Positions 16,877 through 24,483 of a stretch of 64,000 bases of DNA are shown one piece after another. The stretch's first letter is position 1. Each line of letters begins with the position of its first letter. Source of the DNA: an uncultured Alphaproteobacteria bacterium. GTDB taxonomy: Bacteria > Pseudomonadota > Alphaproteobacteria > Rs-D84. A program made the position numbers and the translations under genes. Location of the stretch: NCBI GenBank assembly GCA_947646585.1, contig CANSHD010000001.1:62001-126000 (forward strand). Direction: 5' to 3'. A model generated the notes under the pieces. It made no database searches. It worked only from the letters and a program-made list of their open reading frames with translations, and was not told the origin of the DNA.

Positions 16877-18165
16877 TATTTGTATTCCGCAATCATCTGG
16901 CTTATCTGGGCGGCCAAGACCAAATCCGTCTGCTTTGCCTTTTCAACCTGGGCAATCGCGTACAGAACCGTCGCATGATTACGGTCGCCGACCAAGCGGC
17001 CGATTTCCGTCAAAGACATCGACGTCGCACCCTTTAACACCGCCATCATTGTCTGACGCGCCAGTACCAGACCGCGCGCACGGCTGGTCCCGCATACCGC
17101 CTCATATGAAACGCCCAGCTTTTCGCACATGGAACGCACCATTGCAATCGGTGTCTTGGATTTCTGCAAAGTATCCGCCAGCAAACGCTGTGCAACGTCC
17201 ATGTTGACCGGCGCGCCCATCAATTCGGCATATGTTTTGATTTTTGTAACCACGCCCGCGATGACGTGACCGTCGGCGGCCATGCGCGGCAGAATCGCAT
17301 CGATAACATCGGCGGCGACACCGGCGCGACGCAGCATTGTGCGCTTTACATGTGCATTCGGCGCCGCAATGTCCGCAACCAGGCCGGATGCCAGCACGGA
17401 CTGGGCACGGCGGTCGAAACCGGTCAGGCTGCTCGGCGCGCAGGACGCGGTCAGAACAACGTTTTTGCCGGCCGCGCGCAAATCCATAACCAGCTGCAGA
17501 AATTCGTTTGTGGACGCAACCGCGCGGGACAAAGCCTGAACATCGTCCAGAATAAATGTGTCACAGTTGCGGCAGAAATCTTTGAACGCAAAAACGCTTT
17601 TGTCGTGCAGGCTGCGTGTGAATTCGGAAACAAACTGGCCACCGCTCATCATGATTGTGCGGCCCGCGGACGCATCGCGAATGCACTGCGCCAACAAGGA
17701 TTTGCCCGCACCCGCCGGACCGTAAACAAACAGCGGCGAGAAAGAAACCGCACCCGCCGCAATCTTTTTGCACGCCGACAATACGAACGCATTTTCATCG
17801 GATGCAACGAACGCATCAAACGCCGCCGTATTTGCAGACGCCGCCGGCGCAACCTCGGATGCCGGCGCATAAGACGCCGCCGCATTGTCGTTTGCAATCG
17901 GCGCGGCAACAGTGGCCGCACTGCGTACACATACGCGCACAGCCAAACCGAAACCGGCCGCGACATCGGTTAAAACATTGCTGTATACACTGGCGATGAA
18001 ATCCGCCGAGAACTGGTTCTGTGCACCTAAAACCAAAACATTGTCAACAACATCGAAATTCAGCGGGGCAATCCAGGATGTAAACGCGGCAGAATCTATT
18101 TTCGCGGCAATGGCCCCCTTGATTACTTCCAAGTTTGTCATTTCTTTTTTTGCCGCTGTCTGCAT
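16876..18165 (-). CDS. dnaA: Chromosomal replication initiator DnaA, divergent
   Basis: DnaA binds ATP, opens the replication origin and loads the helicase. The 429-residue form has a short domain I, an Ala-rich linker (about 85-125), an AAA+ domain with Walker A GPAGAGKS near 150 and Walker B FILDDVQAL near 210, and a C-terminal DNA-binding domain with LTEIGRLVGDRNHATVLYAI near 395-414, matching the DnaA signature. The Walker A loop differs from the usual GGVGLGKT. A Hda-type protein would lack the C-terminal helix-turn-helix, so DnaA is preferred. I chose the ATG at 18165 because AGGAG lies 7 bases upstream; the frame stays open to 18231. Confidence 0.88.
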   Translation of the reverse strand: MQTAAKKEMTNLEVIKGAIAAKIDSAAFTSWIAPLNFDVVDNVLVLGAQNQFSADFIASVYSNVLTDVAAGFGLAVRVCVRSAATVAAPIANDNAAASYAPASEVAPAASANTAAFDAFVASDENAFVLSACKKIAAGAVSFSPLFVYGPAGAGKSLLAQCIRDASAGRTIMMSGGQFVSEFTRSLHDKSVFAFKDFCRNCDTFILDDVQALSRAVASTNEFLQLVMDLRAAGKNVVLTASCAPSSLTGFDRRAQSVLASGLVADIAAPNAHVKRTMLRRAGVAADVIDAILPRMAADGHVIAGVVTKIKTYAELMGAPVNMDVAQRLLADTLQKSKTPIAMVRSMCEKLGVSYEAVCGTSRARGLVLARQTMMAVLKGATSMSLTEIGRLVGDRNHATVLYAIAQVEKAKQTDLVLAAQISQMIAEYK

Positions 18166-18481
18166 GCCGTTTCTCCTTTCCTTCCCTAAAAGAGTTTCCT
18201 GCCCGCGCAAGAGTGTAAAAACCACCTGCACATAAACGCTAAATTTTACTCAACCCTGATTGGATTCATAAAAATTTAGTGTTTATGTCTGCCCTACTTT
18301 CTACTCTCTCGCATTTGTTTTTGATGTTCTCACATCGTTGGATACGTCAGATAAGTTATAAGATAAAATTCTATTTGCAACCGAATGTTGAACAATTTTT
18401 GAACATTTATTTTTTGACAACGATTCGTTTTTTTGCCAGATTTCCGCGCTTTGTATATACACTGTATATACAGGATTTGAT
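18166..18481. promoter_or_regulatory. dnaA upstream region with inverted repeats
   Basis: This A/T-rich gap carries a 17-bp inverted repeat with one mismatch: CATAAACGCTAAATTTT at 18231-18247 and its near-complement at 18271-18287, 23 bp apart and 65 bp before the dnaA start. Near the other end two TGTATATACA palindromes (18452-18461, 18463-18472) lie 11 bp apart. I find no TTATCCACA-type DnaA box, so an origin cannot be claimed. Operator or leader-hairpin roles are possible. Confidence 0.5.
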
Positions 18482-19495
18482 TCACGCGCGAACATATCCG
18501 CCGTCTGTTTTTTTGACTAAACCCTGCAATTCCAAGATAACCAATTCGCGTTTAATTTCCGAAATTGATTTTTTGACAATCTGCGTCAATACAGATTCGG
18601 ATACCGCAACCGTTCCGATTGCATCCAAAAGACTATTTTCCGTTTGCGATTTTTTTTCGCCGCGATTGCATGTTTGGTCCGGCGCAAAGAAATCGGACAC
18701 CCCGCTACATAATTTCGCGGTGCCAGACGCAATCAACGAATTCGGCCCGGCGGCGCGGGAATCCGCCGGATGCGACGGAATAGCCCAAACATCGCGCCCA
18801 TATTCGGCGGCGAATCGTGCGGTCGTCATACTGCCGGAATTTATATCGGCCTCGCCCAGGATAAGTTTTTCGCCCAACCCCGCAATCCAACGGTTTCTTT
18901 GTACAAAGTTTGTAGGATTCGGCACAAAACCGACCGGCATTTCACTGATTACGGCGCCCCGCTCTATTATTTTGCGATACAGCGATTCGTTTTCAATCGG
19001 CCACACATAATCGACCCCGCCGGCCAGAACCGCAATTGTCTGCGCGTCACCGTCGGCGCTCAGCGCCCCCGCGTGCGCCGCGGTATCTGTTCCCATCGCC
19101 ATGCCGGACGCGACGGCAATGCCGCGCGATGCAAACGCGCGGGCCATGTCGCGAACAAAACCCATGCCGGCGGCCGTCGCATGACGCGTGCCGACAATCG
19201 ACACCATGGGCCGGCGCAGCGTTTCCAAATTTCCGCGCACGGTTATAACGGGCGGATGATTTTTTACCCGCCCCAGGGCCTTGGGATAAATATCGTCATC
19301 ATCGGATATATAATGTATGCCCCGGGCCGCGGCGTCATCCATTTCACGGCGCACCATGTCAAAATGCGCGGCATCCAAATTTAACGACACCACCGCCGCC
19401 GCGGGCGAGCCAAATTCCGCGACCAGCCGTGCATAACGCACCGGTCCGATACGCGGCGCCCGCAAAAGGCATAATTTATCAAACAGTTCGTTCAT
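18482..19495 (-). CDS. dprA: DNA processing protein DprA/Smf
   Basis: DprA loads RecA on incoming single-stranded DNA during transformation. The 337-residue protein has an N-terminal helical (SAM-like) part, the Rossmann-fold DprA core with VSIVGTRHATAAG near 105 and SGMAMGTDTAAH near 140, then LILGEADINSGSMTTARFAAEYGRD with the GS-TA motif near 215-230, and a C-terminal winged helix (about 275-335). All core motifs are intact. No comEA, comEC or comM is in the window, but pilus-like genes are, so natural uptake of DNA is conceivable. The message may be leaderless, because TATACT or TACTAT boxes end 7-9 bases before the ATG. Confidence 0.93.
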   Translation of the reverse strand: MNELFDKLCLLRAPRIGPVRYARLVAEFGSPAAAVVSLNLDAAHFDMVRREMDDAAARGIHYISDDDDIYPKALGRVKNHPPVITVRGNLETLRRPMVSIVGTRHATAAGMGFVRDMARAFASRGIAVASGMAMGTDTAAHAGALSADGDAQTIAVLAGGVDYVWPIENESLYRKIIERGAVISEMPVGFVPNPTNFVQRNRWIAGLGEKLILGEADINSGSMTTARFAAEYGRDVWAIPSHPADSRAAGPNSLIASGTAKLCSGVSDFFAPDQTCNRGEKKSQTENSLLDAIGTVAVSESVLTQIVKKSISEIKRELVILELQGLVKKTDGGYVRA

Positions 19496-19552
19496 AATAT
19501 ATATAGTATAGGAAAATTAAACCCATGGGCGAAAGCAAAATATGCGGCCGTA

Positions 19553-19577
19553 AAAAAATCCCCGTACGGGGATTTTT
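19553..19577. terminator. Terminator after the exported protein at 19577
   Basis: AAAAATCCCCGTACGGGGATTTTT is a near-perfect palindrome with A and T runs; it may also end transcription coming from the other side. Confidence 0.8.
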
Positions 19578-20443
19578 TACAAAGCGGAATCCAGACCCAA
19601 TAAATAAGAGTAATTGATTTGGATACATTCCTCAGGCTGTTCGGCGCCCTGCCAAACGGTGCTTTCGCATTCTTTCTTCAGACTGCGCAGCTGTGCCATA
19701 ATCTGCTGATACTTTGCAGGTTCGTCTTTTTTCAGCACCGCCAGCTGAGAATACAGCAGTTCGTTATCCTTTAACGCCCTTTGTCCCTGAACAGAGCCGC
19801 CAATCAGCTTGTTCCCGAACAATTCCATCGCACCGACGCCGACCGCCGCGCTACCAACCGCGCCACCGACCGTGCCCCATGTACGCGCGGACTTTTTCGC
19901 GTCCAGAATGCGTTTTTCCAAAGTCTTTTCATCCGCCCACGAACCGCACGTTATCGTCTGACCCATTTCAAAGTATTTTGCCGGGATGTCGGCGACGCTT
20001 ATCTTCGAATCGTCGGACTTTACCTCCACACGCACAAAGCATGTGTTGTTGGCCGGCTCTTCCACGTCTTCAACCATGGATGCATAATTGTTTATATTGC
20101 TATAGCGGGACGCCCACACAAACGTGTTGCCGACACCTATATTATTATTGATACAGGCCGCCTTTTCTTTTTCCCGCATATCTTTCTTTTCTTCCTCCAC
20201 CGGTTCCTCTGTCACCGGCGGATCAACCTTTATGCTGGGCTTGCTGGGTGTTGTTGCAGCCTGGTTTGTCTGGCTGACCGTCATCGACGCCATTGCGTTC
20301 AACTGATTAACAGACGCCGTCGCACGCGGTGCCGCCGCCATCTGCGATGCGGTTGCACGCCGTCCCTGGCCCGCCGGGGTCAGCGCCAGCGCAGGCGTCG
20401 CCGCCGCGCATAATACAATGAAAGGCATGAATTTTTTCATCAT
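19577..20443 (-). CDS. Exported protein of unknown function
   Basis: The 288-residue protein starts MMKKFMPFIVLCAAATPALA, a clear Sec signal peptide, when the ATG at 20443 is used; GGGAAAAGAG lies just before it. A Pro/Glu-rich stretch (TEEPVEEEKKD near 80) leads to a folded part with few cysteines. TWGTVGGAVGSAAVGVGAMELFG (about 190-212) is a Gly/Ala-rich hydrophobic segment in the same relative place as in the Cys-rich proteins A and B, so a common anchoring design is possible. I do not recognise the family. It has its own terminator and no operon partner. Confidence 0.75.
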   Translation of the reverse strand: MMKKFMPFIVLCAAATPALALTPAGQGRRATASQMAAAPRATASVNQLNAMASMTVSQTNQAATTPSKPSIKVDPPVTEEPVEEEKKDMREKEKAACINNNIGVGNTFVWASRYSNINNYASMVEDVEEPANNTCFVRVEVKSDDSKISVADIPAKYFEMGQTITCGSWADEKTLEKRILDAKKSARTWGTVGGAVGSAAVGVGAMELFGNKLIGGSVQGQRALKDNELLYSQLAVLKKDEPAKYQQIMAQLRSLKKECESTVWQGAEQPEECIQINYSYLLGLDSAL

Positions 20444-20506
20444 TCTCTTTTCCCTACTTTGATACATACATTATATCACAAAATTACACACAAATAAAGC
20501 ATAAAT

Positions 20507-20537
20507 AAAAATACGCGTTTATATTACGCGTATTTTT
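20507..20537. terminator. Terminator after plsY
   Basis: AAAATACGCGT and ACGCGTATTTT form an 11-bp stem with loop TTATATT, flanked by A and T runs. Confidence 0.8.
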
Positions 20538-20546
20538 TATCCCTGC

Positions 20547-21134
20547 CTATTTCTTCCATTTCCATTGAATCTGCGACTCGGTCCCGCGCAACAACCGCAT
20601 TATGTTTTCGCGATGGCGCCACATGCAGAGCAGCCCGATTGCCAAAAACGCCCATCCGACCGACGTCGCGATACAGAACCCCAGCACGGGCATAAAGCAG
20701 AACACCACCACCGCCCCCAGCGACGAAAAACCGGACGACAGCGCCACCAGCAGCCACATTATGCCGCAAACACAGAAAGACACCGGGCTTATCGCCAGCA
20801 AAACGCCGAACAGCGACGATATGCCCTTGCCCCCCTTAAAACGCAGCCACACGGGATAACAGTGCCCCACAATCGCGGCAAAACCGCACCACGCCGCCAG
20901 CGCAACCCCGCCAAGAGCCCCGCCCAATAAAACCGCGGCAATCGCTTTTGCCATGTCCAAAATCCATACCAGCCCCGCCAGGCGCAGGCCGCCGACACGC
21001 ATCACATTGGTGGCGCCGATGTTCCCGCTGCCAACCTTGCGCAAATCACCCTTGCCCGCCAGGCGCGCCAGCAGCAGCCCCATCGGAATACTGCCCAGCA
21101 AATAAGAAACAATCAATGCAATTACAAATACCAT
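20547..21134 (-). CDS. plsY: Glycerol-3-phosphate acyltransferase PlsY
   Basis: PlsY moves an acyl group from acyl-phosphate to glycerol-3-phosphate, the first step of phospholipid synthesis, in the inner membrane. The 195-residue protein has several hydrophobic helices and the three family motifs: GSGNIGATNVMR near 38-49, RFKGGKGISS near 99-108 and the later polar loop. I chose the ATG at 21134, since AAGGA lies 8 bases upstream and the protein then starts MVFVIALIVSYLLGSIPMG as relatives do. It is divergent from rpsT. plsX is not in the window. Confidence 0.93.
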   Translation of the reverse strand: MVFVIALIVSYLLGSIPMGLLLARLAGKGDLRKVGSGNIGATNVMRVGGLRLAGLVWILDMAKAIAAVLLGGALGGVALAAWCGFAAIVGHCYPVWLRFKGGKGISSLFGVLLAISPVSFCVCGIMWLLVALSSGFSSLGAVVVFCFMPVLGFCIATSVGWAFLAIGLLCMWRHRENIMRLLRGTESQIQWKWKK

Positions 21135-21207
21135 TTTATTTTTCCTTGATTTTGTGTTTGTTTTATATAAAATAGCAAAAAACATGACTAAATAAAAGGA
21201 AAATAAA

Positions 21208-21468
21208 GTGGCAAATCACAAGTCATCTGAAAAAAGAATTTTGGTTACGGCGAAAAAGAACGCTGTAAACACCGCACGTCGCAGCGCTGTTAAGACCGCG
21301 ACAAAAAAAGCGATTGTTGCAATTGAATCCGGGGACAAGGCCGCGGCGGTTGCCGCAACCCGCGCCGCGGAAAGCAAAATCATGAAGGCCGCCGGCAAGG
21401 TTATGCCGAAAAAGCGCGCCGCACGCAAAATTTCCCGCCTGACAAAAAAGGCCGCGAAAATCGCGTAA
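21208..21468 (+). CDS. rpsT: 30S ribosomal protein S20
   Basis: S20 binds 16S rRNA early in small-subunit assembly. The 86-residue protein is strongly basic and helical: MANHKSSEKRILVTAKKNAV at the start, then KKRAARKISRLTKKAAKIA at the end, and it has the family length. The start is GTG at 21208, preceded by AAAAGGAAAA. It is a single-gene unit with its own terminator. Confidence 0.96.
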   Translation: MANHKSSEKRILVTAKKNAVNTARRSAVKTATKKAIVAIESGDKAAAVAATRAAESKIMKAAGKVMPKKRAARKISRLTKKAAKIA

Positions 21469-21486
21469 GTGGTTATGTAAAATAAT

Positions 21487-21513
21487 TGGCGCGCATTCTA
21501 TGCGCGCTTTTTT
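21487..21513 (+). terminator. Terminator after rpsT
   Basis: GCGCGCA-TTCTA-TGCGCGC is followed by six T, 20 bp past the rpsT stop. Confidence 0.85.
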
Positions 21514-21524
21514 ATGCGTTCATA

Positions 21525-21550
21525 AAAAAATCCCCGTTTGGGGATTTTTT
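21525..21550. terminator. Terminator after the giant Cys-rich gene
   Basis: ATCCCC-GTTT-GGGGAT with A and T runs ends just before the stop of the minus-strand gene at 21553. Confidence 0.8.
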
Positions 21551-21552
21551 CA

Positions 21553-24237
21553 TCAGTGTACGGCATGATACTTATTTCCGTCAATATTCACATTCAAGGC
21601 CCCCGTCGCCGCACCGGCCGCCAGATTACCATAACACACCTTGCCGCCCACATTTACATGTATTGCCGGCGCGGTCTGTTTTGACGCATACAGCGGTATT
21701 ATCAAATCCCCCGTTCTTATCTTTGTCACACCCGCCGCACACATCGCCGCGCATACGTTGTCGGCCGTCAGATTATATCCGGAATCACAAACCGTGTTCG
21801 CAGAGTTATAGCCGCACGCCGTCGGATAATAAACAGTTGTCGCATTCGGCGGTATGTATCCGTTCGAAACGGCGCTGTTCCCGCATGATTTATAACAGAC
21901 ACCGCTGCCGGCTGAATTGGCGTTCGCACTGTTCCCATACGTCTTGTCCCCCAGCGCGCCGCACGCCGCACAAGCGTTCCCGTTTTTATAGTATCCCGAC
22001 GCACAGTTTGTAACCGTCTGGGCGCAGTTGGACGCGGCCGCGTTGCATGTGCCCTGATAATGCTGGGTGCCGCTTGTGGCGGTATTTGCATGCGTGCACG
22101 CATTTACCCCCGTCGCACAGGCCACCTGTGTGCATGCCTTGGAGCATGACTGATAACAGTTTTTGTTCGCACTGCGTGCGCCGTCGGATTTCGTGTACGC
22201 CGCCCCCAGTGTCGTGCACGCCGTGCGCACATTGTTCCCGGGACAGAAATATCCGTCCTCGCATGCGGTGCACGTGCCGTTGCTGTTCTTATAATATCCC
22301 GGATTGCATGTCACCGTCATCGTACAGGCGGATGCCGCGGCGCTGCAGCTGCCGCCGTAATATTCCGTGCCGGATGTTGATTCCGTCCCGTACGAACACG
22401 TCGCATTCGCGGGACACGCCGGCCGGTCGCATGCACGCGTGCATGATTTCCAACATGCACCCGCCCCGCCCGTCGTACCGTTTGCGCTGTTGGGGTGCGA
22501 CGACGGACAACCCGCGCAAGAATTCCCGTCCTTATAGTATCCGTTTTTACAACTGTTCACCGTCAGGGTGCATGTCGATGCGGCGGCGTTGCATCCAACG
22601 CCCTGGGCATCGGTTCCGGTCGTATATGTCGAACCGTGCGAGCAGCTGTAGGCGGCGGCGGGACACGACTGTTGCGTACAGGCCCGCGTGCACGATTTTG
22701 TGCACTGCGACGCCGCGGTGGACCCGGCCGGCGACGAATATCCCGAATTACACGCCGCACACGAACCGGAGCTTAAATAATAATTCGCATTACACTGCCA
22801 CGGACAGTTGTCCTCGACCGCGTACATTGTCGACGGCGTGCCGCGTCCTGTGTATGTGGAATTGGCGGGCTTGTTCGTACAGGCCTTGCAACTGGTATAC
22901 CAGTTTCCCCAATTTAACGGATCCGCCGCATAATACCCGGTACGACAATAATCATACTGAGTGTAATTATTACCGCCCGGCCCTGCATAACACGCCCCCT
23001 CATTTAAGTACTGTGTGCGCGTCTCGTCACTGAACCACCAGTCACAGATACAGTCGCCCACTCCCGTCGCATGATTTGGATCGCTCCAGTTTCCGCTGGA
23101 AATACTTCTTATACTGGGCGTGACGGAACTGGCCTTGACCGTGCTGGCGCATGTCGCGCGATGCGTGCCGCCGGTACAGTAATTCCCACTGCCACAATCG
23201 GCGCACGACGTGTTTCCGTTGGCGCTGCTGCCGTAATATCCGGCATTGCACGACCACGGACACGCGTTGGATGTCGAACTGCCCGTATAATTTGAATTTG
23301 CCGGCGCATTGCTGCAGCTGTTCAGACCATATCCGGATGACGGACTGTTTACGTTTGAAAATCCGGGACAGTAATGGCCCGTTGTACACGCGGCGCATCC
23401 AGATCCGTTCCAGTAATACCCCGCATCGCAGCTGTATCCGTATCCGGCGCCGCTGTTGGACCAAGCGCCATAAGAACAACTGCCCCATGACCAGGCGCCA
23501 TAATTTCCCCAAGCGCCGCAGTTTTGCCCCGTACAGGCGGACGAACCGTTCGTACCGCCCGCCCCGCCCGTGCGATAGCATGTGCGCGACATACTGCGCG
23601 TACCACTTCGCGAGCCGCTGCGCGTCTGATTTTGTTTATACGACCCGTGCGCAATGGAAACGGTTACGGTCTGCGATGTCGCGGTGCAGCCGCTGGTATC
23701 CGTGCCCGTGTCTGTGCCGGACTCTGACCAGGACACCCCGGTACACGCATAACAGGCGCTGCCGCTTAAATAATACCCGCTGTTACAGCTGTAACCGCAA
23801 CTGTACAGGCCGCCGCTGTTTGACCAGGCACCGTACGAACACGCGCCATAGGACCAGCTGCCATACGAATATACGCCACAGTTTGCCGCCCCCGTACACG
23901 CGGACGCACCGTTCGTGCCGCCCGCCCCGCCCGTACGATAACATGTGCGCGACTTGCTGCGCGAGCCGCTACGTGACCCGCTGCGCGTTTGATTTTGCTT
24001 GCACGAACCGGAACCATTGCTGACCGACTGGGCCACGTTCACCGTCTGCGATGTCGCCGTACAGGCGCTGGTGTCGGTCGTATAATCCGTACCGCTGTCC
24101 GTAAATGAAACGGTCGAACACGCCACACATGAGTTACCAGCGCCGCTTCCGTTCATATAATATCCGGACGAGCATGACGTATATTTTTTAAGTGTGGGAC
24201 AGCTATAACCGGCGGCATCGGCCGCAGTTGCAAACAC
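21553..24237 (-). CDS. Giant Cys-rich repeat protein, apparently switched off (no valid start)
   Basis: This 894-codon frame encodes a protein rich in Cys, Gly, Ser and Tyr with two repeat families. Two copies of a 130-residue module contain QNQTRSGSRSG and RTCYRTGGAGGTNG. At least three copies of an 80-residue module start SCTRAC or similar and end in a CxxGYYKNG motif. CxxGYY-CxxC patterns recall growth-factor-like domains of surface proteins, including eukaryotic ones. The only start codon is a GTG at 24237 with no ribosome site. The frame stays open upstream to 24273 and codes IVHFFSLLLFCCVFA, the core of a signal peptide, without its N-terminus. The missing start lies inverted next to it (see 24261-24361). 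It is most likely a phase-variable surface protein, now in the off state. Confidence 0.8.
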   Translation of the reverse strand: MFATAADAAGYSCPTLKKYTSCSSGYYMNGSGAGNSCVACSTVSFTDSGTDYTTDTSACTATSQTVNVAQSVSNGSGSCKQNQTRSGSRSGSRSKSRTCYRTGGAGGTNGASACTGAANCGVYSYGSWSYGACSYGAWSNSGGLYSCGYSCNSGYYLSGSACYACTGVSWSESGTDTGTDTSGCTATSQTVTVSIAHGSYKQNQTRSGSRSGTRSMSRTCYRTGGAGGTNGSSACTGQNCGAWGNYGAWSWGSCSYGAWSNSGAGYGYSCDAGYYWNGSGCAACTTGHYCPGFSNVNSPSSGYGLNSCSNAPANSNYTGSSTSNACPWSCNAGYYGSSANGNTSCADCGSGNYCTGGTHRATCASTVKASSVTPSIRSISSGNWSDPNHATGVGDCICDWWFSDETRTQYLNEGACYAGPGGNNYTQYDYCRTGYYAADPLNWGNWYTSCKACTNKPANSTYTGRGTPSTMYAVEDNCPWQCNANYYLSSGSCAACNSGYSSPAGSTAASQCTKSCTRACTQQSCPAAAYSCSHGSTYTTGTDAQGVGCNAAASTCTLTVNSCKNGYYKDGNSCAGCPSSHPNSANGTTGGAGACWKSCTRACDRPACPANATCSYGTESTSGTEYYGGSCSAAASACTMTVTCNPGYYKNSNGTCTACEDGYFCPGNNVRTACTTLGAAYTKSDGARSANKNCYQSCSKACTQVACATGVNACTHANTATSGTQHYQGTCNAAASNCAQTVTNCASGYYKNGNACAACGALGDKTYGNSANANSAGSGVCYKSCGNSAVSNGYIPPNATTVYYPTACGYNSANTVCDSGYNLTADNVCAAMCAAGVTKIRTGDLIIPLYASKQTAPAIHVNVGGKVCYGNLAAGAATGALNVNIDGNKYHAVH

Positions 24238-24260
24238 GCAGCAGAATAATAATAGAGAAA

Positions 24261-24361
24261 AAAAGTGGACGATTTAATTCGACAAAAACAGGAGATGCAA
24301 ATGTGGCGGAATTCGGTGATTTTTAAGCGTTCTTTTATCGCTAAGAAAATCGTCCCATTTT
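24261..24361. repeat. Putative invertible segment carrying the missing start codon
   Basis: GGACGATTT at 24267-24275 and its exact complement AAATCGTCC at 24347-24355 flank 71 bp; with outer AAAA and inner TT the arms extend to about 19 bp with mismatches. On the plus strand the inside carries AGGAG (24290-24294), ATG at 24301 and codons for MWRNSVIFKRSFIAKK. If the segment is flipped, this reading joins IVHFF of the giant protein in the same frame and makes a full signal peptide. In the present orientation it codes only a 21-residue plus-strand ORF. Confidence 0.8.
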
Positions 24362-24395
24362 ATTAGGCAGTATATCTCAGCCCCACACGCCACAC

Positions 24396-24424
24396 ATTAT
24401 ATGGCATTGCGCGTTTTTTTACAA
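24396..24424 (-). promoter_or_regulatory. Fixed promoter reading into the invertible segment
   Basis: On the minus strand TTGTAA and TATAAT have a 17-base spacer. The promoter lies outside the inverted repeats and reads toward the giant Cys-rich gene, so flipping the segment would change translation rather than transcription. Confidence 0.7.
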
Positions 24425-24440
24425 GATTAAAAATATAAAA

Positions 24441-24468
24441 AAACAGCCCGGGGAACCCCGGACTGTTT
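24441..24468. terminator. Terminator after the secretin gene
   Basis: ACAGCCCGGGG-AAC-CCCCGGACTGT hairpin with a long A/T run on the low-coordinate side. It ends minus-strand transcripts of the pilus secretin. Confidence 0.8.
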
Positions 24469-24483
24469 TACAAACGCACTTTT

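Noticed and set aside
18166..18481. Idea that this is the replication origin
   Set aside because: Inverted repeats and A/T-rich sequence are suggestive, but no DnaA boxes of TTATNCACA type were found, and dnaA is often not at the origin in this class.
18279..19010. A 243-codon plus-strand frame opposite dprA and the dnaA upstream region
   Set aside because: No family resemblance; its second half is antisense to the conserved dprA core.
22047..23033. A 328-codon plus-strand frame opposite the giant Cys-rich gene
   Set aside because: Cys/Arg-rich antisense shadow of the repeated sequence; no ribosome site and no domain.
24301..24366. A 21-codon plus-strand ORF with a good ribosome site
   Set aside because: It has no promoter on its strand and its sequence makes sense only as the detached first part of the giant protein's signal peptide.
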